Notes under the pieces: generated by a model
What the model was told of the DNA's origin: nothing
What the model saw: only the letters and a program-made list of their open reading frames with translations
The model's database searches: none
In this document: piece after piece, positions 41,541 through 50,565 of the stretch
Position numbering within the stretch: the first letter of the stretch is position 1
Layout of the letters: each line of letters opens with the position of its first letter
Source: Streptomyces sp. NRRL F-2664
Lineage (GTDB): Bacteria > Actinomycetota > Actinomycetes > Streptomycetales > Streptomycetaceae
Assembly: GCF_000719345.1 (NCBI RefSeq)
Contig: NZ_JOFX01000032.1
Location: forward strand, 1 to 64,000
Reading direction: 5' to 3'
DNA length: 64,000 nt
Program-made: the position numbers and the translations under genes

Positions 41541-43052
41541 TCAGGGGGTGTGGACGGTGGTGTCCTTCGTGGTGCCGTCTTCGTCCTGGGCCTGCGGCGC
41601 AGCAGGCTGGTGCGGGACGGGTGGGGTGCGGATCAGCAGTGCGACCAGCACGGCCAGGACACCGAGCGCGGCGCCGACGCCGAATCCCCACTGGATGCCC
41701 GTGGCGAGGGCGCCGGCGGGTTCGGCGCCGTCGGCTGCCGCCGTGGCCGCCTGCCCCGACATGATGCTGATGACCAGGGCGGTACCGGCGGCGGCAGCGA
41801 CCTGTTGGAGCGAGCCCAGGATGGCGGAGCCATGGGGGTAGAGGTGCGGTGGCAGTACCGACAGACCGGAGGTGAAGACGGGGGTGAAGACGAAGGCCAT
41901 GCCCGCGCTCAGGGCCACGTGGAGGGTGAGCACCAGCCACGGTGAGGTCTGTTCGCCCGTGAGGGCGAACAGCGCGAGACACAGCGCTGTGAGGACGGCT
42001 CCGGGAACGACCAGGCGTGGTGCGCCGAATCGGTCGTAGAGCTTGCCGACCTGCGGTCCGAGCAGGCCCATGGTCAGGCCGCCGGGGATGAGGAGCAGCC
42101 CGGTCTGCAGCGAGGTCAGGCCGCACACCTCCTGCAGGTAGATCGGCAGCAGGATGAACGCACCCATGAGGGCCATGAACGACAGGCACATCAGGCCCAG
42201 CGCCACCGCGAAGTGACGGAACGTCAGTGCGCGCAGGTCCAGCAGGGGGGCGGAGGAGCGCTGCAGCGCCAGTTGCCGCCATACGAACAGCCCTACGAGC
42301 ACGGCGCCGGCCAGGGTGACGGCCTCCGGGGGCAGGGGGGCCTGGGCGGCGTTCTCGGCGCCGAGTCCGCTCAGGCCGTACACCAGGGCGCCGAAGCCCG
42401 CTGCCGCCAGGGGGACGGACATCCAGTCGATGGGGACGGCCTGCGGCTCGCCGATGTTGACCAGGTTGCGCAGACCGAAGACGACCATGGCTCCGGCGAT
42501 GGGAAGCACGGCCAGGAACAGCAGTCGCCACGACCCCAGTTGCAGCAGTACGCCGGAGACGGCGGGCCCGAGGGCGGGTGCGACGGAGATGACGAGGGTG
42601 ATGTTGCCCATGACGCGGCCGCGGTCGTGCGGGGGCACGAGGGTCATCAGCGTCGTCATGAGCAGCGGCACCATGACGGCGGTGCCGCCGGCCTGGATGA
42701 CGCGGGCGGCCAGCAGTACGGGGAAGGCCGGCGCGGCCGCGGCCAGAGCCGTACCGGCGAGGAACAGTGCCATCGCGAGGCCGAAGGCGGTTCGGGTCGT
42801 CACGCGCTGGAGGAACCACCCCGTCACCGGGATGACGACCGCCATGGTGAGCATGAAGGCCGTGGACAGCCAGCCTGCGGCGGCTGCGGTGACGTCGAAG
42901 TCGCGCATGAGCCGCGGGATCGCGTTGACCATGATCGTCTCGTTGAGGAGGACGACGAAGGTGGACAGCACGAGGATCCGCAGCACGGCGGTGACGCGGG
43001 CGGGTGGGAGGGTGGGTGTTGCGTGGGGTGCGGGCATGATGCCTTCCGTCAT
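41541..43052 (-). CDS. DHA2-family MFS drug exporter
   Basis: 503 residues and about 14 predicted membrane helices, as in EmrB/QacA transporters. Family signatures: LNETIMVNAIPRLMRDFDVT in helix 1, GWLSTAFMLTMAVVIPVTGW, RVIQAGGTAVMVPLLMTTLM (motif with RxxQ), and ALGPAVSGVLL (motif C, antiporter). GGAGG lies 8 bases before the ATG at 43052. Proton-driven efflux of organic compounds is expected. No regulator is directly attached; the neighbouring secreted lipase converges with it. Confidence 0.93.
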   Translation of the reverse strand: MTEGIMPAPHATPTLPPARVTAVLRILVLSTFVVLLNETIMVNAIPRLMRDFDVTAAAAGWLSTAFMLTMAVVIPVTGWFLQRVTTRTAFGLAMALFLAGTALAAAAPAFPVLLAARVIQAGGTAVMVPLLMTTLMTLVPPHDRGRVMGNITLVISVAPALGPAVSGVLLQLGSWRLLFLAVLPIAGAMVVFGLRNLVNIGEPQAVPIDWMSVPLAAAGFGALVYGLSGLGAENAAQAPLPPEAVTLAGAVLVGLFVWRQLALQRSSAPLLDLRALTFRHFAVALGLMCLSFMALMGAFILLPIYLQEVCGLTSLQTGLLLIPGGLTMGLLGPQVGKLYDRFGAPRLVVPGAVLTALCLALFALTGEQTSPWLVLTLHVALSAGMAFVFTPVFTSGLSVLPPHLYPHGSAILGSLQQVAAAAGTALVISIMSGQAATAAADGAEPAGALATGIQWGFGVGAALGVLAVLVALLIRTPPVPHQPAAPQAQDEDGTTKDTTVHTP

Positions 43053-43406
43053 GTGAGTGTCCTCCGTACCTGGCAGGTCTCTCTGACAGACGGCGGCGCC
43101 GGGAAGAACTCATCGGTCTTCCCCGATCCTGTCGGTGCCGCCGTCCGAGCTCAAACCATTTCGACGCCCCCGAAACGGACGGGAACGGTCCGACTGGACC
43201 GGATACAGGCGCCGGCGGTTCGGGAGCGCCCGCCCCTCCCCCGGTGGGTGCGGCCGTCGCCGCCGGGGGGTGCGGCGTCGCCGCCAGGGGGTGCGCGGAA
43301 ATCAACAACCCGTTGCGCGCGTCTATCCGCGGAGCCTTCGCCACTGCTAGAAGAGTGACGCTTCAACAACTCCTGTTCCCCACAACACGTCAAGGAGTTT
43401 CTTGTC
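43053..43406. other. Divergent promoter region, no gene seen
   Basis: 354 bases between the DHA2 exporter and the SGNH esterase genes. Promoters for both should lie here. The left part is shadow coding only. The ribosome site of the esterase, AAGGAG, is at 43391-43396. Confidence 0.45.
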
Positions 43407-44213
43407 ATGTTCGCGACACATCGGAGACGGGTCCTGCCCGCTCTGCTCGCCCTGGCGACCGCGGCGACTCTCGCTCTGGCACAACAGGCTTCCGCCGCCC
43501 CGGCCGCGGGAGAGCGCTTCGTCGCTCTCGGCGACTCGTACTCCTCGGGGGTGGGCGCCGGAAGCTACCTGTCGGACAGCGGGAGCTGCCAGCGCAGCAG
43601 CAAGGCCTACCCGTCCTTGTGGGCGGCGGCCAACGCCCCCGCCTCCTTCTCCTTCACCGCCTGCTCAGGAGCCACGACCGGTACGGTCCGGAGCAGTCAG
43701 CTGAGCCCGCTCAACAGCTCCACCACGCTCGTCAGCGTCACCGCCGGCGGCAACGACGTGGGCTTCGCGAGCGTCATGCAGACCTGCGTCCTGCAGAGCG
43801 AGGCGACCTGTGTGAGCGCCGTGGACAACGCCATCGCGCAGATCACCAACACCCTGCCCGGCAACCTCTCCTCCCTCTACGGCGCCATCCGCAGCAGGGC
43901 CCCTCAAGCCCGTGTCGTCGTCCTCGGCTATCCCCGCTTCTACCAGCTCAACGGCGGTTGCATCGCCGGCCTGAGCGAAACCGAACGAGCCGCGATCAAC
44001 CGGGGCAGCGACGCCCTCAACGGGACGCTCGCGAAGCAGGCCGCCAACGCCGGCTTCGCCTACTCCAGCGTCGTGGACGAATTCACCGGCCACGAGATCT
44101 GCTCGGGCGCAGCCTGGCTGCACAGTGTCTCGGTGCCCGTATCCAACAGCTACCACCCCACGGCTGCGGGCCACTCGGGCGGGTACCTCCCCGCCTTCCG
44201 CTCCGCCGTGTGA
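43407..44213 (+). CDS. Secreted SGNH-family esterase/lipase
   Basis: 268 residues with a signal peptide (LLALATAATLALAQQASA, cleavage near residue 30). SGNH blocks: GDSYSSGVGAG (nucleophile Ser), SACSG-like region TACSGATTG, GGND (oxyanion Asn), and SYHPTAAGH (catalytic His). Six cysteines suggest the three disulfides of Streptomyces extracellular lipases of this type. Expected to hydrolyse lipid or aromatic esters outside the cell. AAGGAG stands 10 bases before the ATG. Confidence 0.93.
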   Translation: MFATHRRRVLPALLALATAATLALAQQASAAPAAGERFVALGDSYSSGVGAGSYLSDSGSCQRSSKAYPSLWAAANAPASFSFTACSGATTGTVRSSQLSPLNSSTTLVSVTAGGNDVGFASVMQTCVLQSEATCVSAVDNAIAQITNTLPGNLSSLYGAIRSRAPQARVVVLGYPRFYQLNGGCIAGLSETERAAINRGSDALNGTLAKQAANAGFAYSSVVDEFTGHEICSGAAWLHSVSVPVSNSYHPTAAGHSGGYLPAFRSAV

Positions 44214-44343
44214 CCTGCCGGACGACATCCTCAGGGTCTGGCGTACGCCCGGAAGTCCACGCGGGTAGACCGCCGTCGTCCACCGCTTCGCACCCCGCCC
44301 GCCCGCGTACTTCGGTCCGCGCGATCCGCACTCGGAGGAAAGC

Positions 44344-44919
44344 TTGACGTTCCCCAAGGCCCCCACAGGCCCCCGCGCCCACGACGCGGCTCCCCACCGC
44401 CCCGCAGGCAGCACGCTCCGCTGCGTCCTCACCGCCTTCGCCCTCGTCCTCGGCGCGTTCCTCGCCCCCGGCGTCGGCGTCGTCGGCGGGGCCGGCGAGG
44501 CCCACGCGGCCACCAGGATCAGCCACGCCACGGCGACCTCCATGTTCCGCAGCTCCGCCATCACCTGGTCCTCCTCCGGCGGCTGCTCGGACCGCAACAA
44601 CCCGACCTGCACCTCCTTCGAGCAGCTCAACCTCGCCACGGCGAAAGGCGCCCAGACCCTCAAGAGCGCCAGTGGCTGCGCACTGAACATCACCGGCGGC
44701 ACGGAGACCGGCCACGCCGGCGGCACCTACTCGCACTGGAACGGCTACAAGCTCGACTTCAGCAAGTACACATGCGTCGGGAACTACATCAAGAGCACGT
44801 TCACCTACATCGGCGTCCGCGGTGACGGCGCCCCGCAGTGGAGGTCGGGGGCGGGCAACATCTACGCCGACGAGGGCAACCACTGGGACGTGCTCTTCTA
44901 CAACTGCGGCGGCTGCTGA
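44344..44919 (+). CDS. Secreted zinc-peptidase-like protein
   Basis: 191 residues from a TTG with GGAGGAAAG just upstream. A long signal sequence (VLTAFALVLGAFLAPGVGVV to EAHA) precedes a mature domain of about 135 residues. The pattern TETGHAGGTYSHWNGYKLDF has His-x6-Asp (HWNGYKLD), and NHWDVLFYN has His-x-Asp, as in the metal site of D-Ala-D-Ala peptidase/hedgehog-like (M15) folds. Six to seven cysteines include the ending YNCGGC. Probably a secreted enzyme acting on cell-wall material; assignment to M15 is tentative. Confidence 0.7.
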   Translation: MTFPKAPTGPRAHDAAPHRPAGSTLRCVLTAFALVLGAFLAPGVGVVGGAGEAHAATRISHATATSMFRSSAITWSSSGGCSDRNNPTCTSFEQLNLATAKGAQTLKSASGCALNITGGTETGHAGGTYSHWNGYKLDFSKYTCVGNYIKSTFTYIGVRGDGAPQWRSGAGNIYADEGNHWDVLFYNCGGC

Positions 44920-44938
44920 CCGGCAGCACGCAGTCCCG

Positions 44939-44973
44939 CGGTCTGCCCGCCCGGACCCCGGCCGGGCAGACCG
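44939..44973. terminator. Terminator between convergent genes
   Basis: CGGTCTGCCCG (44939-44949) pairs perfectly with CGGGCAGACCG (44963-44973), 13-base loop. It lies just beyond the 44344-44919 stop and towards the convergent phosphopantetheinyl transferase gene. Confidence 0.75.
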
Positions 44974-45061
44974 TGTGCGGGCTTCGGCCGGGACGAGCGG
45001 GGCGGGGCGGCAGCCGTCGGAAGACGGACAGCAGCAGTGATCTGCACGACGAACTCCCGGT

Positions 45062-45793
45062 CTACGGGCCCCTTCCCGCGGGCGGGTCCTGTGGCGGGGC
45101 CTCGGGGCGTCGGCCGGAGCAGGTGTCCGATGGGGGCGGGGGCGCCAGTACGAGGGCCAGGACGGTGTTGTCCGTGTGCCAGAGCATGGTGTGGCGGCGG
45201 CCGGTGAGGAGGGGCGGGTGCAGGGCGAGCAGCGCGATGCGGCGGGGGGCCGGGCCGAAGAGGGAGCTGCGGTCCGCCTTGACGGCCGCTTCCTTCAGGG
45301 CCCAGGCAGCGGCTGCGGCTTCGGGCCGGTCCGTGCCGACGAGGGTGCGTTCCGCGGGTGACAGGACGTGGTCCGCGGCGCGGTGCACTGCGGCGGCCGA
45401 GGCCGTCTCGCACAGGTCGACGCCCACCGGTTGCGGTGCGAGGGCGGCCGCTGCGTGGCCGGTGGTGTGGCTGACCGACACGTGCCAGGAGGGCGTCGGC
45501 GCTCCCCCGACGACGAGGTGGGGGCTGCCGTCGTCACGGGGCAGGACCTCCACCTCCGCCGGCGGGACGGCGAGGACGTCCCCCACCAGGCGCTTGGCGA
45601 GCAGTCGGCCCTGCGTCCACTCGGCGTGCCGGCGGACCGGGAGCGCCTCCAGCACCCGTTGCTCCGCCGCCGAGAGGGGCGGTGGCCGGTGCAGGGCCGG
45701 GCGCCGGGCCACGACCAGGGCTGCTCCGCCCCACCGGTGGACCGGGCCCGGCGTGATCGTCGGGAAGGCGGGGTGCCCGGCGCCGGGGGTCAT
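45062..45793 (-). CDS. 4'-phosphopantetheinyl transferase (Sfp type)
   Basis: 243 residues. It attaches the phosphopantetheine arm of CoA to carrier-protein serine. Family motifs: RLLAKRLVGDVLAV, SPHLVVGG...WHVSVSHTTGHAAAAL, VGVDLCE (metal Asp) and WALKEAAVKADRS (WxxKEA). Its ATG overlaps the stop of the PKS-AOS gene, so it is translated from the same message and almost certainly activates that enzyme's ACP (Ser1091). The last 20 residues are Pro-rich. Confidence 0.94.
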   Translation of the reverse strand: MTPGAGHPAFPTITPGPVHRWGGAALVVARRPALHRPPPLSAAEQRVLEALPVRRHAEWTQGRLLAKRLVGDVLAVPPAEVEVLPRDDGSPHLVVGGAPTPSWHVSVSHTTGHAAAALAPQPVGVDLCETASAAAVHRAADHVLSPAERTLVGTDRPEAAAAAWALKEAAVKADRSSLFGPAPRRIALLALHPPLLTGRRHTMLWHTDNTVLALVLAPPPPSDTCSGRRPEAPPQDPPAGRGP

Positions 45794-48700
45794 GCGGCGG
45801 CCACCTGGTCCAGTTGGCGCAGTTCCTGCGCCAGTGCGGTCACGGTGTGCCGGATCTGGCCGGGGGTGTGGTCCCGTGTGACGAAGAAGCGCAGCCGGGC
45901 CATGTGCTCGGGGACGGCCGGGTGGAGGATCGGATTGACGCTGACGCCCCGCCGGAACAGGGCCTGCGCCAGGCGCAGTGCCTTCAGCGAGTCCCCGACG
46001 ATGCACGGGACCACTGGTGTGCGGTGGCTGTCGCCGGTGTCGACGCCCGCGTCGCGGGCGAGGCGGACGAACAGCGCGGCGTTGTCCGCCAGTCGGGCCA
46101 CGCGCTCCGGTTCGTCGCGCAGCAGCCGCAGTGAGGCCAGGCATGCGGCGGTGTCGGCCGGGGTCATGCCGGCGCTGTAGACGAAGCCGGGAGCGGTGTA
46201 GCGCAGGTACTCGACGACCGGGCTGCTTGCGGCGACGTAGCCGCCGCAGCCGGCCAGGGCCTTGGACAGGGTGCCCGACCACAGGTCGACGTCGCGGCGG
46301 TCGATGCCGAAGTGCTCGCCGACGCCGCCGCCCGTCGCGCCGGTGGTTCCGATGCTGTGGGCCTCGTCGACCATCAGCAGTGCGCCGTGGCGCTGCTTGA
46401 CCGCGACGAGGGCGGGCAGGTCGGCGATGTCGCCGTCCATGCTGTAGACGCCCTCGATGACGACGAGTACGCGCCGGTACTGGTGGCGGACCTGTTCGAG
46501 CAGGTGGTCGAGGGCGGCCGCGTCGTTGTGCGGGAACGGTCGCCGGGTGGCGCCGGAGAGCCGGCAGCCCTGGAGGATGCTGTCGTGGGCGAGGGCGTCG
46601 TGCACGACGAGGTCGCCCGGGCCGACGAGATGGCCGATCACGGTGACGTTGGTGGCGTGCCCGTTGGCGAGGGTGACCGCGGCCTCGCATCCGAGGAGGG
46701 CGGCGAGTTCGGTCTCGAGTTGCGTGTGGAGGGGGCGGCTGCCGGAGAGGAGGCGGCTGGCGGACACCGAGGTGCCGTAGGTGTCGATCGCCTGCTTGGC
46801 GGCCTCGTTCACCCGGGGGTGTGTCGCCAGGCCCAGGTAGTTGTAGCCGGAGAAGGAGAGGAACTCCCGGCCGCCGATGACGGTCGTGTCCGTCATACCG
46901 CGCTCGTGGACGAGGAAGTAGGGGTTGGACAGTCCGGTGCCGGCCAGGGCGCCGACGCGCTCGGCGTGGGCGGTGACCTCGGGGAAGCGGTCGATGCGGG
47001 TGTGCTCCTCGGGTCGTGGCGCGGGGTGGGTGGGGCCGCCGGGGTCGGCGGGCGGGTCCGCGGCAGGAGGCGGGGGCGGGGGCGGGGGTACGTCGCCTCC
47101 CTCGCACTGCTCGGCGCGCTGTTCGGGGACGGTGCCCGGTGCGGGTTCGGCGGTGGCGCCGGTGAGGGCCGCGGTGGCGAGGGTGAGGGCCGCGGCGACG
47201 CCGCCGACGGTCGGCCGGTCCGCGTCGTGTTCGTCGAACGTCCATTGCGGCCACTGCCTGCGGAGGGCCGTGAACAGGTCGGTCAGCATCAGTGAGTCGA
47301 AGCCGAGGTCGTCGGTCAGCAGCTGTTCGGGGCGCAGGTGGTCGACCGGGAACGCGGAGATCCGGGCTATGTGCGCGAACACGGATGCGGTGACCTCGGC
47401 GGCGTCGGCGGCCGCAGCGGGCTCCTCGCCGGTCGCGGCGGGCTCCCCGCCGGCCGGGGCGCGGGCGGCCCCGGGGAAGCGGGACATGAGCTCCACCTGG
47501 TCCCGGACCAGTTGCCGCAGATCGTCCATGGGGTGCACCGGCGGGTCGTACGCACCGGAGGGCTCCGGGTCCACGGGGGCCCCTCCAGGGTCCTGTCCGG
47601 GTGCCGTGGGCCGGGCGGGGGGCACCTCGGCCGGGGAGTCGTGCGGCGGCGGTGCCGCCTTCGGCGGAGTCGTGCGTCCGGCCCAGTACGACTGTCCGGC
47701 GAGTCTGGCCACCGGCAGGTCGATCAGGTGGCGCTCGTGGGCCGCAACCGGCGCGCGCGGGTCGACGGGGACGCCCAGGACCGCGAGTCGGGCCAGAGCC
47801 TGCGCGAGGGTCCGTGCGCCGTCCGGTGCCGCGCCGGTTGCGGCGACGAGGTGCACGTCGTCCCGGTCGGCGAGGTTGCGGCGGACCGGGTCGAGGAGCG
47901 AGCCGCCCCCGCTCACCTGGAGGTACAGGCGGGCTCCCGCGTCGTACGAGGCGCGCACGGCGTCGGCGAACCGCACCGGCGCGGACGCGTGGCGGGCCCA
48001 CAGCTCGCGCAGTTCCTCGGGGTCGGTGCACGGTGTCCCGCTGACGGACGAGACGAACGCCAGGCGGGGAGGGTGCACACGGCGGCCGGCGAGGTCCGTG
48101 CGCACGGTCTCCTCGGCGCGGGCCAGCCGCGGGGAGTGGAAGGCGTCGGACACCTCCAGCGTCACGGTGGCGATGCCGGCGTCGGTGCAGGCCCGCCGGA
48201 CGTCGGCGAGACCCTGCGGCGTGCCGCTGAGCACGACCTGCCGCGGGTGGTTGTAGCAGGCGAGCCATACGTCGTCGATGCCGGTGAGGAGCCTGCGGCA
48301 GGTCTGCGGGTCGCTCTGTACGGCGATCATTCCGCCCCGCAGTGCGTTCCCGGCCCGTCGGAGGGCCGCGCCCCGGTGTGCCAGCAGCCGTACGGTCTCC
48401 TCCCCGGTGAGCGCTCCGGCCGCCGCGGCCGCGGCGAACTCTCCGACGCTGTGGCCGAGGGCCAGGTCCGGAACCACGCCGCAGTCGGCGAGCAGTCGGG
48501 TGGCGGCGATCTGGACGGTGCCGAGGAGCGGCTGGCACACCTCGGTGTCGGCGAGCCGCCGCCCGAGCTCTGCGGCGGTGCTGCCGCCGGGGGCGGGTGC
48601 CGTCCGGCCGGGGTCGTCGGCGGGCGCCGTTTCGCCGTACAGCAGTGCGGCGGGGTCGACGTCCGTGGTGCGGCGGACCTCGGAGCCGAGTGCGTCGAGC

Positions 48701-50565
48701 ACGGTGCGGAAGCCGGCGAACCGTTCGTACAGGTCCCGCATCATGCCCGGCCGCTGGCTGCCCTGGCCGGGGAAGACGAAGGCGATGCGGCGCTGCGCGG
48801 CCGGCAGGGGGGCGTCGGCCGCGAACGTGCCCTCGCCGAGGTCGCCGCGGGCGCCTTCGGCCAGGCGTGCGCGGGCCCGCAGCAGCCGCCGGGTGAACTC
48901 CTGCGTGTCGGCGGCCACGATCGCGAGGCGGGCCTTGAGCGGCTCGCGGCCGCCCAGGGTGTGCGCCAGCGCTCCCACCGGTGTGCGGGGGGCTCGTTCC
49001 ACCGTGTCCAGCACCTCGCCGAGGTGCAGGTCGAGCAGTTCGACGGAGCCGGCCGAGAGCAGGACGACCTGCGCGGCACCCTGCGTGCCCTGCGCGCCGC
49101 CGGCCACCGGCCGGGCGGGCGCGGGGGTCGGGGCGGGGGCAGGGGTCGGGGCGGGGGCAGGGGTCGGGGCGGGGGCCTCCTCCAGTACCACGTGGACGTT
49201 CGTGCCGCCGAAGCCGAACGAGCTGACGGCGGCCCGGCGCGGAGTTCCCGTACGCGGCCAGGGCCGTGCGGTTTCGGCGAACCGCAGACCCGCGGCTCCG
49301 ACGCCCAGGTCGGGATGAGCGGTGGTGCGCGGCTGCGGCACGATCGTGCGGTGGTGGACGACCAGGGCCGTCTTGATCAGGCCCGCCATCCCGGCCGCGG
49401 CCAGGGAGTGCCCGATGAGGGCCTTGCCCGCGCCGAGGTAGCAGAGTGAGGGGTCGTCGTCCGGGTACTCGGTGCGCAGCCGGCGCAGCGCCTCGATCTC
49501 GGCGCGGTCGCCGGACCGGGTGGCGGTTCCGTGGGCCTCCAGGAAGGCCACGGACGACGGGGGGAGGTCCGCGTCCTGGTAGGCCCGGCGCAGCGCGCGC
49601 AGTTGGCCCTCGGGCGCGGGGGCCAGCGGGCCGGGGGACGCGCCGTCGTTGGCGGAGCCGACGCCCTTGATCACCGCGTAGACGCGGTCGCCGGCGGCGA
49701 GGGCGTCCGCGAGCGGCCGGATGACCACGGCCCCGGCGCCCTCGCCGAGGACGAAGCCGTCGGCCTGTTCGTCGAAGGGGCGGCACACCCCGGTGGCGGA
49801 CAGGGCGCGCAGGGTGGAGAAGCCGATGAGGCTGTCGGGGGTCAGGTTGACGTAGACGCCGCCGACGACGGCGATCCGGCAGCCGCCCTGGCGCAGTTGT
49901 GCCACGGCCTGGTCCAGGGCCACCAGGGAGCCGGAGCAGGCGGCGTCGACGGCGAAGCTGGGGCCGCCGAGGTCGAACTGGCGGCTGACCGTTCCGGCGG
50001 CCATGTTGAGCAGGCTCCCGGGCAGGCTGAAGGGCTGCACGGTGGCGAGCCGTCCGGCGTGCTCCCGGACCGCGTCGAGGGCGGCGGCGAGGGCGGGGTC
50101 GGTGGCGCCGTCGTCGGCCGCCGAGCGCCGTGCCTGGTCGGCCAGGGCGATGGCCCGGATCGGGGCCGTCATGACGTCCTTGTAGTCGGACACCGACATC
50201 GCGCAGAAGACCCCGGTGTTCTCGCGGTCGAAGTCGCGCCGGCCCAGTCCCGCGTCGTCGAGGGCCTCGCGGGTGACGTCGAGCATCAGCCGGTGCTGCG
50301 GGTCCGTGGCCCGCGCCCGGGCGGGCGGCACTCCGTAGTGGAGGGCGTCGAAGCGGTCCACGTCGTCGAGGAGGGCGACCTGGTCGGTGTATGCGGCGTG
50401 CGGGGCGGACGGATTGCCGGGGTCGTGGAAGACGTCGTGGTTCCAGCGCTGCGCGGGGACCGTGGAGAACTGCCGTTCCCCGCTCATCAGGAGCTTCCAG
50501 TAGGCGCGGAGGTCGCGGGCTCCGGGGAAGCGGCAGCCGAGTCCGACGATGGCGATGTCAGTCAT
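45790..50565 (-). CDS. PKS-alpha-oxoamine synthase fusion (KS-AT-ACP-AOS)
   Basis: 1591 residues. KS (1-460): Cys210 in VDAACSGS, His345 in EAHGTATRSGD, His386 in KALIGHSLAA. AT (about 595-900): GHSVGEF with Ser706 and the VSDAFHS motif, closer to malonyl than methylmalonyl types. ACP (about 1055-1125): Ser1091 in DDLGFDSLML. Pro-rich linkers (repeats of PAPT near 465-485, nine prolines near 1158). AOS (about 1190-1590): PLP Lys1434 in SGTLSKALAGCGG, VDEAHSIG with Asp1399. No KR, DH, ER or TE. The AOS would release the chain by decarboxylative condensation with an amino acid, giving an alpha-aminoketone. The start at 50565 overlaps the MMPL stop. Confidence 0.95.
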   Translation of the reverse strand: MTDIAIVGLGCRFPGARDLRAYWKLLMSGERQFSTVPAQRWNHDVFHDPGNPSAPHAAYTDQVALLDDVDRFDALHYGVPPARARATDPQHRLMLDVTREALDDAGLGRRDFDRENTGVFCAMSVSDYKDVMTAPIRAIALADQARRSAADDGATDPALAAALDAVREHAGRLATVQPFSLPGSLLNMAAGTVSRQFDLGGPSFAVDAACSGSLVALDQAVAQLRQGGCRIAVVGGVYVNLTPDSLIGFSTLRALSATGVCRPFDEQADGFVLGEGAGAVVIRPLADALAAGDRVYAVIKGVGSANDGASPGPLAPAPEGQLRALRRAYQDADLPPSSVAFLEAHGTATRSGDRAEIEALRRLRTEYPDDDPSLCYLGAGKALIGHSLAAAGMAGLIKTALVVHHRTIVPQPRTTAHPDLGVGAAGLRFAETARPWPRTGTPRRAAVSSFGFGGTNVHVVLEEAPAPTPAPAPTPAPAPTPAPARPVAGGAQGTQGAAQVVLLSAGSVELLDLHLGEVLDTVERAPRTPVGALAHTLGGREPLKARLAIVAADTQEFTRRLLRARARLAEGARGDLGEGTFAADAPLPAAQRRIAFVFPGQGSQRPGMMRDLYERFAGFRTVLDALGSEVRRTTDVDPAALLYGETAPADDPGRTAPAPGGSTAAELGRRLADTEVCQPLLGTVQIAATRLLADCGVVPDLALGHSVGEFAAAAAAGALTGEETVRLLAHRGAALRRAGNALRGGMIAVQSDPQTCRRLLTGIDDVWLACYNHPRQVVLSGTPQGLADVRRACTDAGIATVTLEVSDAFHSPRLARAEETVRTDLAGRRVHPPRLAFVSSVSGTPCTDPEELRELWARHASAPVRFADAVRASYDAGARLYLQVSGGGSLLDPVRRNLADRDDVHLVAATGAAPDGARTLAQALARLAVLGVPVDPRAPVAAHERHLIDLPVARLAGQSYWAGRTTPPKAAPPPHDSPAEVPPARPTAPGQDPGGAPVDPEPSGAYDPPVHPMDDLRQLVRDQVELMSRFPGAARAPAGGEPAATGEEPAAAADAAEVTASVFAHIARISAFPVDHLRPEQLLTDDLGFDSLMLTDLFTALRRQWPQWTFDEHDADRPTVGGVAAALTLATAALTGATAEPAPGTVPEQRAEQCEGGDVPPPPPPPPAADPPADPGGPTHPAPRPEEHTRIDRFPEVTAHAERVGALAGTGLSNPYFLVHERGMTDTTVIGGREFLSFSGYNYLGLATHPRVNEAAKQAIDTYGTSVSASRLLSGSRPLHTQLETELAALLGCEAAVTLANGHATNVTVIGHLVGPGDLVVHDALAHDSILQGCRLSGATRRPFPHNDAAALDHLLEQVRHQYRRVLVVIEGVYSMDGDIADLPALVAVKQRHGALLMVDEAHSIGTTGATGGGVGEHFGIDRRDVDLWSGTLSKALAGCGGYVAASSPVVEYLRYTAPGFVYSAGMTPADTAACLASLRLLRDEPERVARLADNAALFVRLARDAGVDTGDSHRTPVVPCIVGDSLKALRLAQALFRRGVSVNPILHPAVPEHMARLRFFVTRDHTPGQIRHTVTALAQELRQLDQVAAA

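Noticed and set aside
45062..49786. Long minus-strand frame continuous with the phosphopantetheinyl transferase
   Set aside because: The true transferase starts at 45793; upstream the frame is the out-of-frame shadow of the PKS-AOS gene, very Arg/Pro-rich.
45790..50565. PKS-AOS as part of a larger modular polyketide pathway
   Set aside because: No further KS, KR, DH or TE gene lies in the window; the three-gene unit is bounded by a convergent terminator and a divergent promoter region.
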